64,000 nt of DNA from Vulcanimicrobiota bacterium (GTDB lineage Bacteria > Vulcanimicrobiota > Vulcanimicrobiia > Vulcanimicrobiales > Vulcanimicrobiaceae), in the NCBI GenBank assembly GCA_013036105.1, contig JAAXCX010000008.1:55947-119946 (forward strand). Direction: 5' to 3'. The translations under genes were made by a program, and so were the position numbers. A model generated the notes under the pieces. It ran no database searches. It was not told where the DNA came from and saw nothing but the letters and a program-made list of their open reading frames with translations. Shown here piece by piece: positions 27,782 to 37,197 of this stretch. Within the stretch, counting starts at the first letter, position 1. The number at the start of each line of letters is the position of its first letter.

Positions 27782-29020
27782 CTACTCCGCCGAGCGCAGC
27801 ACCAGCGCGGCGTTTATGCCGCCGAACCCCGACGAATTCGATAAGACCACGCGCGCGCTCACAGCGATCGCTTCACGCTCACACCGCACCGGACACTCCG
27901 GATCGCGATTTTCCAAATTCACGGTGCCCGGAACGACGCGCTCGCGCATGCCCATCGCGGCGATAGCGACTTCCCACGCGCCGGTCGCTCCAAGCGCATG
28001 CCCGTGTTGGCCTTTGGTTGCCGATACCGGAATATCTGCAAGGCGTTCACCGAAGACTCGCTCGAACGCGACCGCTTCGGCGCGATCGCCTAGCCGCGTC
28101 GAGGATCCGTGCGCGTTGATCGTTTCAACTTCAGCGGGCAAGACCCGCGCTTCATCGAGTGCGTGCTTTAGCGCATTAGCGGTTTGGGAACCGTCGGCCA
28201 GCGGCGCCGACATATGATACGCGTCGTTCGATGTGCCGAAGCCCGTGATCTCCCCGTAGATCTGCGCGCCGCGCTTGACGGCGTCATCGTAGCGCTCGAG
28301 TACGAACATGCCGGCGCCTTCCGCCATCACGAAACCGTCGCGCCCGGCGTCGAATGGACGGCTGGCGGTCGCCGGATCGTCGTTTCGCGTCGACATCGCT
28401 CGCGCGACGGTAAACGCTCCAAACGTTAGCGGCGCCAACGGCGCTTCAATTCCGCCCGCTAGGGCGGCGCGCACGTCACCTCGTTTTATCGCGCGATATG
28501 CGTCGCCGATGGCGATCGCGCCGGCGGCGCACGAGTCCGAGTTCGCCATGGTCGGCCCCGTAATTCCGAACTCGATCGCAACGTTGCTCGCCGCGGCGCC
28601 TCCAAACACCGAGAGGGTCAACAGCGGCCGCACCGAGCGCAAGCCTTCGCGGCGGAAAACTTCGATCTGCTCTTCTGCAAACGCTAGTCCGCCCAAAGCT
28701 GATCCGGTGTAGACGCCGATCTCCGCGCGACGTGTGTCGACGGAGAACTTTGCGTCTTCGACCGCAAGCTTGGCCGAGGCGACCGCGAGCTGCGAGAACC
28801 GGTCGGTCCACTGCAACCTGCGTCTGGCCAAGTAATCCGACGGATCGAAGTCGTCGATCTGCGCGGCGATGCGCGAAGGAAAACCTTCGCATTCAAAACG
28901 TGTCAGCGGGCCTATTGCGACTTTGCCGGCGAGCAGGTTATCCCAGAACACGCGCGCACCGGTGCCGAGCGGCGTGATCAGGCCCATGCCGGTGATGACA
29001 ACGCGCTGCGTTTCAGCCAT
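27782..29020 (-). CDS. Beta-ketoacyl synthase, KAS II (FabF) fold
   Basis: The 412-residue condensing enzyme has VVITGMGLITPLG at the N-terminus. The active-site Cys lies in NSDSCAAGAIAIGDAY and the two His residues in ETINAHGSSTRLGD and KGQHGHALGATG, a complete Cys-His-His triad. The Cys context differs from the usual ACAT of housekeeping FabF. With its position at the end of a methyltransferase, flavoenzyme and SRPBCC operon, this suggests a secondary or special lipid pathway. It abuts the convergent phosphatase gene without a spacer and overlaps the SRPBCC gene by eight bases. Confidence 0.87.
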   Translation of the reverse strand: MAETQRVVITGMGLITPLGTGARVFWDNLLAGKVAIGPLTRFECEGFPSRIAAQIDDFDPSDYLARRRLQWTDRFSQLAVASAKLAVEDAKFSVDTRRAEIGVYTGSALGGLAFAEEQIEVFRREGLRSVRPLLTLSVFGGAAASNVAIEFGITGPTMANSDSCAAGAIAIGDAYRAIKRGDVRAALAGGIEAPLAPLTFGAFTVARAMSTRNDDPATASRPFDAGRDGFVMAEGAGMFVLERYDDAVKRGAQIYGEITGFGTSNDAYHMSAPLADGSQTANALKHALDEARVLPAEVETINAHGSSTRLGDRAEAVAFERVFGERLADIPVSATKGQHGHALGATGAWEVAIAAMGMRERVVPGTVNLENRDPECPVRCEREAIAVSARVVLSNSSGFGGINAALVLRSAE

Positions 29021-29441
29021 CGCTGCCCTCGGCTAATTCTTTCATCCGCCGCAGCGTGCGCGTTGCAACGTGGTCGATGAAAAATTTTCCGACAATCCAA
29101 TTCATCGGAAAACCCAATGCCGCGCGGTGATCGATCGAGACACGCGTCCCGCCGTCAACAGGTTCGAAGTTCCACACGACGTCCATCCCTTTGGTCCAGC
29201 CGCGCACATGATGGAAGGCGATCGAAGGGGTCAGCGGGTCGTTGGTCTGCTCCGCGCGCCAGCGCACCGGTATCCCGCTGCGCCGCGCTGCCATTTCGAC
29301 AACCCGCCGGTTACCCTCGTTCAGCAGCACGCGTACGTAACGGTAATGCGGCAGATACTCGGGCCACCGCTCGGTATCCGATGCGTAGCGATAGACGCGC
29401 GCGGGCGAGGCGTGCACCATGATTTCGTTGCGCGCGAACAT
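29013..29441 (-). CDS. SRPBCC / polyketide cyclase-like protein
   Basis: The 142-residue protein begins MFARNEIMVHASPARVYRYA and continues with WPEYLPHYRYVRVL, GWTKGMDVVWNFEPVDGGTRVSIDHR and a long C-terminal helix. This is the START/SRPBCC helix-grip fold of coenzyme-Q-binding and polyketide-cyclase-like proteins. These bind hydrophobic ligands or cyclise poly-ketone chains. Its ATG overlaps the upstream stop by one base (TGATG), and it runs eight bases into the ketosynthase gene. The exact ligand is unknown. Confidence 0.78.
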   Translation of the reverse strand: MFARNEIMVHASPARVYRYASDTERWPEYLPHYRYVRVLLNEGNRRVVEMAARRSGIPVRWRAEQTNDPLTPSIAFHHVRGWTKGMDVVWNFEPVDGGTRVSIDHRAALGFPMNWIVGKFFIDHVATRTLRRMKELAEGSDG

Positions 29442-30610
29442 CAGGCGACGAGCCTCACCAAGTTCCCGAACGCGAGCGCCGGCGCTACCGGTCCGCAACC
29501 CGCGATCGCGTCGATCAAGATCTGCACGCGCTCCGGATTGCGTTCTACGTTTCTGGCAACGCGTTTTGAAAGCGCGGCCGAACCGGTGAACGTGCGCACG
29601 ATCCGGGCGAGTTTGCCCCGGCGCCGCATTTCGCTGGAAAGCTCGGAAGCGTAGTTTTCTATGGCCGCCGGCGCCGACGATGGCGTCGCCACGGCCGCGG
29701 CAACGGCGCGCGCAGCGGCAATACCGCCGCGCAAAGCCAAGTAGACGCCTTGGCCGGTGAACGGATCGATGAAGCCCGCCGCGTCGCCGGCCAGCAAAAC
29801 GTTTCCAGCCGTCACACCGCGAGTGGAATGGGCCAGTGGTCCCACCGCGATGCGCTTCCCTTCGAGCCGCGCCCCGGCAAAACGGGCGGCATTGCCGCTC
29901 AACGCGCGGGCGCGTTCGCGAATGAATTGGTCAACGTCATTTTTGCGGGCACTGAGGTCTTTTTCGCGCACGATCACCATAATATTTGCGTGCGCCGCAT
30001 CAAACGGATTAACCGCGAAGTAACTGCTGCCCTCTACGAACATTTCAACGAAACGATCGAGATCGCGCAAACCGCCGTAGTGGCCGCCCAAAGCAAACCG
30101 CTGCTCGCCTCGCGGAGCAACGCTCAAACCGCATTTCCTGGCGACGACCGATTGCGCGCCATCGGCGCCGATCACAAAGCGCGCCTGCAAAACGCGCGTT
30201 TCACCGCTTGGTTCTCTGACCGTCAGCAAGCTGCCCGGCGCTTCTTCGCGCACGTCCTCAACACGCGCTTGCAAAAACGTCGCGCCTCGCGAAATCGCGC
30301 ACCGCAGCAGTTCGTCATCGAGCTGCAATCGTGGAAGCGCCCAGCCCGCTTTTGAAAATCGCAATTCGACGCGCACGCCGTTTCCGTTCAAACGAATGCC
30401 TACAAGCGGAACGGCGGCCGGCGCGAGGACGCTTTCCAAGCCGAGTGTGCGCAATTGCTCCACCGCGCCTGCGCTCACATATTCTCCGCAGGCCTTATTG
30501 CGCGGAAACAGCGCTTTATCGACGATCAGCGCTTTCAACCCGGCGCCGGCGAGCGCAATCGCAGCGGCCGAGCCGGCGGGACCGCCGCCGGCGATGACGA
30601 CGTCAAACAT
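29441..30610 (-). CDS. FAD-dependent oxidoreductase, geranylgeranyl reductase / halogenase-like
   Basis: The 389-residue flavoprotein has the dinucleotide site VVIAGGGPAGSAAAIALA, the FPRNKACGEYVS stretch typical of geranylgeranyl-reductase-like enzymes, and the second FAD motif GDAAGFIDPFTGQGVYLAL. Members reduce isoprenoid double bonds or oxygenate aromatic products. The halogenase-specific WxWxIP motif is not seen. It overlaps the methyltransferase gene by eight bases and the SRPBCC gene by one. The ferredoxin at the front of the operon could be its electron donor. Confidence 0.82.
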   Translation of the reverse strand: MFDVVIAGGGPAGSAAAIALAGAGLKALIVDKALFPRNKACGEYVSAGAVEQLRTLGLESVLAPAAVPLVGIRLNGNGVRVELRFSKAGWALPRLQLDDELLRCAISRGATFLQARVEDVREEAPGSLLTVREPSGETRVLQARFVIGADGAQSVVARKCGLSVAPRGEQRFALGGHYGGLRDLDRFVEMFVEGSSYFAVNPFDAAHANIMVIVREKDLSARKNDVDQFIRERARALSGNAARFAGARLEGKRIAVGPLAHSTRGVTAGNVLLAGDAAGFIDPFTGQGVYLALRGGIAAARAVAAAVATPSSAPAAIENYASELSSEMRRRGKLARIVRTFTGSAALSKRVARNVERNPERVQILIDAIAGCGPVAPALAFGNLVRLVA

Positions 30611-31271
30611 CCCACAGCACCATGCGGTAAAACGGCATCCGGCGCACGCGCGGATTTTTCCAGCCGGCTTCGCGCGCCAGTGCCAAAGCTTCGAGCGGCG
30701 TATACGCTCGCAACACGGAAAGGGGCGCGTCGTGTCGCGTCAGCCTGTTGCGCGTAAAGATCGAAACGAGCAACGCAGCTCCGGCCCAAGCGGCACGCGA
30801 GCGCCGCAGGTCGGTTACGACCGGAGCGACGCGAGCGACGCGGCGCAGTTCACGAAGCAGCGCGACGGCCGCGCCCGGATCGCAGTGGTGCAAGGTCAGA
30901 TTACACATCGCGACGTCGAAGCTCGCCTCTTCAAAAGGAAGCGACTCGCCGTTGCCCGTGACGAACTGGAGATCGGGATCGCCGTGACGCTTCCTCGCGA
31001 TCGCCAAAACGTCGGGATTTACGTCGAGACAGGTCACCCGCACGCTTCTGCCCTGCGCGCGAGCTGTACGCGCTAAGAACTGTGCCGTGTCGCCCGAACC
31101 GCAGCCGACGTCCAAGATCGTTTGAGGACGCAGTGCGCGCGTCGCAAATTGCACGGCGGAGAGTCCGCCGAGCCAGCGGTTCGCTCTTTCGATATCAGAG
31201 AAATTTTCTTCGAGTTCGCCGATTGACTCGACGGTATCGTCGAGTAGCTCGCGTCCTGCTGCACGCAGCAC
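30603..31271 (-). CDS. SAM-dependent methyltransferase
   Basis: The 222-residue class I methyltransferase has motif I TILDVGCGSGDTAQFLA, motif II VTCLDVNPDVLAIA and a post-motif FDVAMCNLTLHHC, as in UbiE- or phospholipid-like small-molecule methyltransferases. It starts 13 bases after the ferredoxin stop and overlaps the flavoenzyme gene by eight bases. In similar gene sets such an enzyme methylates a carboxyl or hydroxyl of a polyketide-like product. Here that is inference. Confidence 0.83.
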   Translation of the reverse strand: MLRAAGRELLDDTVESIGELEENFSDIERANRWLGGLSAVQFATRALRPQTILDVGCGSGDTAQFLARTARAQGRSVRVTCLDVNPDVLAIARKRHGDPDLQFVTGNGESLPFEEASFDVAMCNLTLHHCDPGAAVALLRELRRVARVAPVVTDLRRSRAAWAGAALLVSIFTRNRLTRHDAPLSVLRAYTPLEALALAREAGWKNPRVRRMPFYRMVLWDV

Positions 31272-31284
31272 AGGACCCTACTTT

Positions 31285-31527
31285 CTATTTTTTAAAATAC
31301 TCGGCGTTAACGGCGGTGTAGTTCTGCCATTTTTCCGGAACGTCGGAGTCCGCAAAAATCGCTTCGACCGGACATGCCGAAACGCACGCGCCGCAGTCGA
31401 TGCAGACTTCCGGATCGATGTACAGCATCGTGTCGTCGTCTTTACCGTGAATGCAGTCGACGGGACACACATCCACGCACGACTTGTCCTTGGTGCCGAT
31501 GCACGGCTCGGTAATGACGTAGGCCAT
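31285..31527 (-). CDS. Seven-iron ferredoxin ([3Fe-4S][4Fe-4S])
   Basis: The 80-residue protein begins AYVITEPCIGTKDKSCVDVC, giving the C-x7-C-x3-CP pattern of the mixed cluster, and has the regular CIDCGACVSACP for the [4Fe-4S] cluster. FdxA-type ferredoxins move electrons at low potential. Its position 13 bases before the methyltransferase suggests that it heads the biosynthetic operon, but it may equally serve general metabolism. Confidence 0.92.
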   Translation of the reverse strand: MAYVITEPCIGTKDKSCVDVCPVDCIHGKDDDTMLYIDPEVCIDCGACVSACPVEAIFADSDVPEKWQNYTAVNAEYFKK

Positions 31528-31568
31528 GCTGACGTATTACGCAGGCGAAAGGACGGGGGCCTCCCAGG

Positions 31569-31832
31569 TCAAACGGCCGGCCGTCGCCCCGAAAAAGCCC
31601 GCAATAGCAACAAAAGTAACACCGCTCCGATGAGCGCGTAGATAAAACTCCACAGCGGGTCGAGGCCGCCGTGACCGAAATAGCGATAGATGAAACCGCC
31701 GATGAGCGCGCCCACGATTCCAACGATGATGTCCGTCAATACGCCGCCGCCGACGGCACCAGGCACCAGCCAGCGGGCTACGAGCCCCACGATGAGGCCG
31801 AAGATAATCCAGACGATAATTGTCCAAAGCAT
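31569..31832 (-). CDS. GlsB/YeaQ/YmgE-family small membrane protein
   Basis: The 87-residue protein is almost entirely three hydrophobic helices. Gly-rich faces (IIFGLIVGLVARWLVPG and IIVGIVGALIGGFIYRYFG) are typical of the transglycosylase-associated or stress-induced YeaQ family. Its molecular role is not known. It is a separate unit upstream of the ferredoxin gene. Confidence 0.88.
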   Translation of the reverse strand: MLWTIIVWIIFGLIVGLVARWLVPGAVGGGVLTDIIVGIVGALIGGFIYRYFGHGGLDPLWSFIYALIGAVLLLLLLRAFSGRRPAV

Positions 31833-31938
31833 GGACTCTAGTTTACCACGGGCCGGGCAGCCGAAACGAGCCTAAGGTCGCTTTGGCGTCCGTGGGCCTT
31901 TCGTCACGCGGAGTGCCGGCGGTGGCGTGGAAGCCAAC

Positions 31939-32715
31939 ATGATGATAAAAGCCCTTGGCTGCGGCTTGCTCTGCGGCGCGCTTCTGCTTCCGGTTCCCGC
32001 ATTGGCGGCCGACACCGGACTCACGACCATCTATGCTTCGGGACAGGCGACCGTCTCCGCGCCTCCGGATGTCGCCACGATTTCGTTCAGCATAAACACT
32101 CATGCCCAGACCGCTGAACAAGCGTCGGCGGAAAACAATACGATCTACGCTCACTTCAATACCGGAATGCGTACGATCGGCATTGCGGCGAGCGATATCA
32201 AAACGGCAAACTACAATTTGAATCATGTGCCGCCTCCGCCGCCATGCCCGCCGATGCCATCGCGAACCGCTCCAAACGCGGAATTCGCACAGGTAGCGCC
32301 TTGCGTCCGGGATCCGCAGAGCTACGGGTATTTCGTGACGCGATCTGTTAGCGTAACGACACATCACTTGGATACCGTCGGAAAAATTATCGACACCGCA
32401 GTTGCAGCGGGCGTAAACAACGTCCAAGGCGTGGATTATTCGATTGCCAATACGCGAACTCTGTTCTTGCGCGCGCTCGCGCAAGCAATCGCTTCGGCGC
32501 GGAGTGAAGGCGACGCAATGGCGCAAGCGGCCGGACTGCACATCGTGCGCATCCAATCGATAAATAGCCCGGGCGTTGTACCGATGGCGATGAGCTCCGG
32601 ACGCTTCATGGCGGGCGCCACGGCCGACACTTATGCAGTGCCGACTCAAATCTCGCCGCCGTCGAGCCTCGACGTGAGCGCCAACGTCGGCGTGGTCTAC
32701 CTCGCTCAGCCCTAA
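31939..32715 (+). CDS. Secreted SIMPL-domain (DUF541) protein
   Basis: The 258-residue product has a signal peptide (LLLPVPALAADT) and the SIMPL pattern IYASGQATVSAPPDVATISFSI, VTTHHLDTVGKIIDTAVAAG and RALAQAIASARSEGDAMAQAAGL. A proline-rich insertion with two Cys (PPCPPMP and APCVRDP) interrupts the domain. GGAAG lies seven bases before the ATG at 31939, which is better than the GTG at 31927. The SIMPL family is periplasmic, loosely linked to oxidative stress and of unclear function. Confidence 0.85.
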   Translation: MMIKALGCGLLCGALLLPVPALAADTGLTTIYASGQATVSAPPDVATISFSINTHAQTAEQASAENNTIYAHFNTGMRTIGIAASDIKTANYNLNHVPPPPPCPPMPSRTAPNAEFAQVAPCVRDPQSYGYFVTRSVSVTTHHLDTVGKIIDTAVAAGVNNVQGVDYSIANTRTLFLRALAQAIASARSEGDAMAQAAGLHIVRIQSINSPGVVPMAMSSGRFMAGATADTYAVPTQISPPSSLDVSANVGVVYLAQP

Positions 32716-32747
32716 GCGAAACTCCCCGCTCTGCCGAAGGGTAGAAC

Positions 32748-34697
32748 GTGCAGATGACCGGGACGTGTGAACTCTGCGGCCGGCAGCCGGCTACCGTGCG
32801 CGAAGGCAAGAGCAACCTTTGCTCTTCTTGCGCCATGCGCCGCCGCGCGACCAAAGCCGCCATTCCGCTGGCCGGCGCAGCGCTGACGGCCGCCGCGCTC
32901 GTTGCGGGCGGAGCGTTTCTGATCGAAAACATGAGCCGTCGCGAAGGCGGCACGGCCAATCCAAATCCGATCGAGGATTTTGCGCGGCGCTTGCGCCCGG
33001 GTACGCCGACGCTTGCCGCGTTTTCGCGCGACCTGACCGAACTCGCCCGCACCGAAAAGCTCGATCCGGTCATCGGGCGAGCCGACGAAGTCGAGCGCGT
33101 CATTTCAATTCTGGCACGGCGCAGCAAAAACAACCCGGTTCTCGTCGGCGAGCCGGGCGTCGGAAAGACCGCGATCGTCGAAGGTTTGGCGCAGCGCATC
33201 GTTTCGGGCGACGTTCCCGCGGCGCTGCGCAACAAACGCGTGCTCGCGTTGTCGTTGGGGCCGCTGGTTGCCGGCACGAAATATCGCGGCGAATTCGAAG
33301 GCCGCGTCAAGAAAATATTAGACGAGGTTCGCCGCGCGTCGCGCGACGTGATCCTGTTCATCGACGAACTTCACACACTGGTCGGCGCCGGCGCAGCCGA
33401 AGGTTCACTCGACTTGAGTTCCATGATCAAACCGGAACTCGCGCGCGGAGATCTGCAATGCATCGGCGCGACGACGTTTGACGAATACCGCAAATACATC
33501 GAGTCCGATGCGGCCCTCGAACGACGTTTCCAGCCGGTCATGGTCAACGAGCCGACGATCGAGCAAACCGAACTCATTTTGCGCGGACTCCGCGAGCGCT
33601 ACGCGCGCCATCATGGCGTGGAAATTACCGACGACGCCGTGAAAGCCGCCGCTTCGCTCTCGGCGCGTTACATCGCGGACCGGTTTTTGCCGGACAAAGC
33701 GATCGACTTAATGGACGAGGCCGCCGCTTCAGTAGCGCTCGGCACAAAAGACCGCCTTGGGCGTTCTACCGTTCACGCCGACGACGTCGCCGCGATCGTC
33801 ACGAAATGGACGGGCATCCCGCAAACGACCCTTACCGAATCGCAAATCAACAACTTGCTTGCCCTCGAGCCGGTGCTGACCAAACGCGTCATCGGTCAAA
33901 GCGAAGCGATCGCCGCCGTCAGCGAAGCCATCCGCCGCGCTCGCGCGGGCTTGCACGATCCGCGCAAACCGCTGGGAAGTTTTCTCTTCATGGGGAGCAG
34001 CGGCGTCGGGAAGACGGAGCTCGCCAAAGCGCTGGCCGAAGCGCTCTTCGGCAGCGAAGCCGCCCTCGTGCGCATCGATCTCTCGGAATTTACCGAAGCG
34101 CATACGATGTCGCGGCTGCTCGGCGCGCCGCCCGGATATCAAGGACACGACGAGCCTGCGCAGTTAACCGAGCCGGTCCGGCGCAGACCGTATTGCGTGG
34201 TGCTCTTCGATGAACTCGAGAAAGCGCACCCTGACGTCGCGGCGATTCTCTTGCAGATCCTCGACGACGGGCGCGTGACCGACGCCAAAGGCCGCACGAT
34301 CGATTTCCGCCACGCGCTGATCATCATGACCACAAATCTGTCAGACCAGGAACTGCCGATCGCGTTCCGCCCGGAGTTTCTCAACCGGATCGACGACGTC
34401 GTCCATTTCAACGCGCTTGGTTTAGAGCAGATCGAGCAAATCGTCGCGATACACGTCGAATCGCTGGCCGGACGCCTAGGCGCGCGCGACGTGACGCTCC
34501 AACTCTCACCCGATGCGCGAAGTTTCTTGGCGCGCGAGGCGATGAGCGCCGGCAGCGGCGCGCGCTACGTACATCGAATTGTGGCGCGGCACGTCAGCAC
34601 GCCGCTCTCGTCCGCCATTCTGCGCGGCGAACTCCCTAAGGGTTCAGCCGCGGACGTTACTTTCGAGGACGGCGCGCTGGTTGTCCGCGCCGCCTGA
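32748..34697 (+). CDS. Membrane-anchored Clp/Hsp100-type ATPase with N-terminal zinc ribbon
   Basis: The 649-residue protein starts with a four-Cys zinc ribbon (CELCGR and CSSCAMR) and one hydrophobic segment ([21 protein letters not shown]). Two AAA+ modules follow. The first has GEPGVGKT and [12 protein letters not shown], the second GSSGVGKTE and [13 protein letters not shown]. There is no Clp-N repeat domain and no ClpB coiled-coil middle domain. In the second module the stretch between MTTN and [10 protein letters not shown] is only about nine residues, so the IGF/L loop that docks ClpP is missing. It therefore looks like a protease-independent unfoldase. Its end overlaps the convergent gene by 54 bases. 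Confidence 0.87.
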   Translation: MQMTGTCELCGRQPATVREGKSNLCSSCAMRRRATKAAIPLAGAALTAAALVAGGAFLIENMSRREGGTANPNPIEDFARRLRPGTPTLAAFSRDLTELARTEKLDPVIGRADEVERVISILARRSKNNPVLVGEPGVGKTAIVEGLAQRIVSGDVPAALRNKRVLALSLGPLVAGTKYRGEFEGRVKKILDEVRRASRDVILFIDELHTLVGAGAAEGSLDLSSMIKPELARGDLQCIGATTFDEYRKYIESDAALERRFQPVMVNEPTIEQTELILRGLRERYARHHGVEITDDAVKAAASLSARYIADRFLPDKAIDLMDEAAASVALGTKDRLGRSTVHADDVAAIVTKWTGIPQTTLTESQINNLLALEPVLTKRVIGQSEAIAAVSEAIRRARAGLHDPRKPLGSFLFMGSSGVGKTELAKALAEALFGSEAALVRIDLSEFTEAHTMSRLLGAPPGYQGHDEPAQLTEPVRRRPYCVVLFDELEKAHPDVAAILLQILDDGRVTDAKGRTIDFRHALIIMTTNLSDQELPIAFRPEFLNRIDDVVHFNALGLEQIEQIVAIHVESLAGRLGARDVTLQLSPDARSFLAREAMSAGSGARYVHRIVARHVSTPLSSAILRGELPKGSAADVTFEDGALVVRAA

Positions 34698-35246
34698 GCG
34701 GCGATCTTCAGCGAGCCACACATCTTCTATCTCTACTCGTGGCTCTGACGCCGGGTAATTTCCATTGGGATGACGGCGATCGTAGGCGCGGGAGCGCGCC
34801 ACGAGATACTCAAAATTATCGTACACAACCGGACCGCGCACGCGGCGGCGGATCGCAATAACCTGGCTTAATAGCCGCCAGGACTGCTCCGGGGTGCTGT
34901 TGTCAAAATACAGTTCTTCGGGTATCAAGCCGTTTTTCACGATCGACCCTAATCGCTCGTAGTAATCGCAGACCAGCAGTTCTTTGTGAACCTTCCGATC
35001 GGGCTGCGGCTTTTCCAGTTCGCGCCTAAATTGCGGATCCCGCATACGCGCTTCGAGCTCGTGAGTCACAAATTGAAAAGACTCGCTCAACACGGAGTCG
35101 TAAGGCAAACTTAAAACTGCCAGCAGTGCTTCGAGCTGATTGCTGACGCGTAGGTGGCGCAGCTGGACAAGCGCCGCAATCGCGGTCGCCGCGATGACAA
35201 GAAACGTCCCAACCGCCGCAACCGTGCTGAGCGTCTCGAGGCTCAC
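34644..35246 (-). CDS. Single-pass membrane protein, DUF4760-like, unknown function
   Basis: The 200-residue product has one N-terminal membrane helix ([21 protein letters not shown]), then a cytosolic helical domain with [23 protein letters not shown]. This is the type of core seen in DUF4760 proteins. No catalytic motif stands out. It overlaps the convergent Clp gene by 54 bases and the tlpA-like gene by four, so it belongs to the small operon 36,270-34,644. Confidence 0.65.
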   Translation of the reverse strand: MSLETLSTVAAVGTFLVIAATAIAALVQLRHLRVSNQLEALLAVLSLPYDSVLSESFQFVTHELEARMRDPQFRRELEKPQPDRKVHKELLVCDYYERLGSIVKNGLIPEELYFDNSTPEQSWRLLSQVIAIRRRVRGPVVYDNFEYLVARSRAYDRRHPNGNYPASEPRVEIEDVWLAEDRRSGGADNQRAVLESNVRG

Positions 35247-35737
35247 AGAATACTTTGCACGTTCTTCTGAATGTCGGCGTGCGACATTTCGCCGGCTATA
35301 ATTTTTCGGATGACCCCGTCGCGTCCGATGAAGACGTGCACGGGCAATCCGTTGATCAGGTACTGCCCCTGAAGCTTGCCGCCATCGACGACGGCCGGGT
35401 ACACCAAATGGAATTGCTTGCGGAATGCCTGAGCTTGGCTCGCGTTTTCTAGTTCGTCGATGCCGACGACGTGCAATCCGCGTGCGGCGTACTGCTGCTG
35501 CATCCTGTTAATGAACGGAGCCTCGTCTTTACACGGCGGGCACCACGTCGCGAAAAAGTTCAGATAGACGGGCTTACCACGCAGCGATGATAGCGCCAGC
35601 GTTCCACCGGTCGATAGCGGCATCGTCCAATCCGGCGCTGGTTGCGCGACTTGCGCTACCTGTTTGGCATTTTGCGAGCACGCCGACAGGAAAAACGCGG
35701 CGCATAGTATTGCGAGCTTAACTTTCATCGTTTTCAC
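35243..35737 (-). CDS. TlpA/ResA-like thiol-disulfide lipoprotein
   Basis: The 164-residue product has a lipoprotein signal (LCAAFFLSAC, lipid Cys 20) and a thioredoxin fold with FFATWCPPCKDEAPF. The cis-Pro segment is GLPVHVFI. ResA/TlpA proteins reduce disulfides outside the cytoplasm, often for cytochrome c maturation, although no such genes are nearby. It overlaps both neighbours by four bases. Confidence 0.9.
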   Translation of the reverse strand: MKTMKVKLAILCAAFFLSACSQNAKQVAQVAQPAPDWTMPLSTGGTLALSSLRGKPVYLNFFATWCPPCKDEAPFINRMQQQYAARGLHVVGIDELENASQAQAFRKQFHLVYPAVVDGGKLQGQYLINGLPVHVFIGRDGVIRKIIAGEMSHADIQKNVQSIL

Positions 35738-36270
35738 TGCCTCAAGAGCGCCTTTGCAATCCGAAGCGGAACGCCTTTAGCCGTGAGGTCGCCGATGTTC
35801 GCCGCTCCGCCGCCGCCGGCGAACTTCTTCCACCCGTTTGCGGTTTTCTTGTAGAAATTCTCTCCCCCGCCCCAGCCCCACCACTCCATGAACGCATATC
35901 CATCAATCACCCGAACGAACGGAATGATTTCGGCCATGCCGGCCGCTTGAGCGCGAACCGCTTCGACGTCAGCCGCCGGCCCGATGTCGCTACTGCCAGC
36001 ATTTCCCGGGATAGCGGGCGGCTTGTTGCCGATGCTCAGAATAATGGGCTGCCAGCCAAACGAGAACTTTTGCGCAGTCAGATACCCGCTCGCCTTCGTG
36101 CTTTCGATAACCGCGCCGGAAAAGCGAACGACGGCGAAGTGTGCGGTTGCGGCGATAACGCGCACCGACGGGCGCGAGTGCGTCACGCCCGGCTGCAAAA
36201 ATAAAAGAGCTGCGGCTTGCGGAGTCCGTGGGCCGCTGATTGCAGCCGCTAGTATGAGAGTGGCAATCAT
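35734..36270 (-). CDS. Secreted protein of unknown function
   Basis: The 178-residue product has a short N-terminal hydrophobic stretch (MIATLILAAAISGPRTPQA), probably a signal peptide. Its mature domain contains VRVIAATAHFAVVRFSGA, KFSFGWQPIILSIG and a striking Trp/Gly run FMEWWGWGGGENFYKK. I do not recognise it. The four-base overlap with the TlpA-like gene makes a joint function in the periplasm plausible. Confidence 0.65.
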   Translation of the reverse strand: MIATLILAAAISGPRTPQAAALLFLQPGVTHSRPSVRVIAATAHFAVVRFSGAVIESTKASGYLTAQKFSFGWQPIILSIGNKPPAIPGNAGSSDIGPAADVEAVRAQAAGMAEIIPFVRVIDGYAFMEWWGWGGGENFYKKTANGWKKFAGGGGAANIGDLTAKGVPLRIAKALLRQ

Positions 36271-36279
36271 CTTTATTTC

Positions 36280-37197
36280 CTACCCAAAGGCCGGATACGG
36301 AACGGCACGCGCGTCGTCTTCCATTTGAGAAAGCAGTTCGTCCGAGCTTGCGAATTTCCGCTGCTCGCGGACGAAGCAGAGATCGCGCAGCGCAAGCTCA
36401 TGGCCATAGATCGTTTCATGGAAATCGCGCAACCATGCTTCCACCGTCCGGGCTTTCCCGTCGAACGTCGGGTTGGTTCCGATCGAAACGAGCGTTGCGT
36501 AGTCGCGCCCTTCGTGACGGGCGACTCCGGAATAGACGCCATCGCGCGGCAGCAGTTTTTCCGGAACGGCAAGGTTCGCCGTAGGGAAACCTAAGCCGTG
36601 GCCGCGTCCCGCGCCGGCCATAACCTTTCCGCGAAGTTCGTAAGCGTGACCCAGTAAACGGTCCGCGCCCTGAACGTCGCCGTCGGCAATCAGCTTCCGG
36701 ATTCGCGTGCTCGAAATGCGTTCGCCGTTTTCGTCAGCGGCAATCTCCACAGGCGAGAACGCGACGCCGTTCTCTTGTAAGACGCGCTCCATGAGCGCGG
36801 CGTCGCCCTCACGGCCGTGCCCGAAACGAAAGGTGCGTCCCACAGCCACGCCGCGTGCGCCTAGGTTTTCGATCAACGTCTTCTTCAAAAATTCATCGGG
36901 GGTTTGATTTGCTACCGCAGCGTCGAACGGAACGAAAAAACATTCCTCATAGCCGGCGCGCGCGAGCAGATCGACGCGCTCTTCGGGCGTGGAAATCAGC
37001 GGCGGCTCGGTACCGGGGCGTAAAAACGCTGAGGGATGGTTCGAAAACGTCAGCACGCCGGCGCTCCAGCCGGGCTTGCGCAGCTCGCGCGTCTTGCGCG
37101 CGATATCTTGGTGCCCGCGATGCATGCCGTCGAAAACCCCAATCGCAAGCACGAGCGGCGCATCGTCGTCACGCTTCAACGCGTAATGTATTCTCAA
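36280..37197 (-). CDS. ribF: Bifunctional riboflavin kinase / FAD synthetase
   Basis: The 305-residue enzyme turns riboflavin into FMN and FAD. The N-terminal adenylyltransferase has GVFDGMHRGHQ and GRTFRFGHGREGD, with ISSTRIRKL. The C-terminal kinase has GRGHGLGFPTANL and DGVYSGVA. A TTG at 37197 with GAGG five bases upstream is the preferred start. A TTG at 37212 lies in the palindromic repeat. It is the last gene of the translation cluster. Confidence 0.93.
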   Translation of the reverse strand: MRIHYALKRDDDAPLVLAIGVFDGMHRGHQDIARKTRELRKPGWSAGVLTFSNHPSAFLRPGTEPPLISTPEERVDLLARAGYEECFFVPFDAAVANQTPDEFLKKTLIENLGARGVAVGRTFRFGHGREGDAALMERVLQENGVAFSPVEIAADENGERISSTRIRKLIADGDVQGADRLLGHAYELRGKVMAGAGRGHGLGFPTANLAVPEKLLPRDGVYSGVARHEGRDYATLVSIGTNPTFDGKARTVEAWLRDFHETIYGHELALRDLCFVREQRKFASSDELLSQMEDDARAVPYPAFG

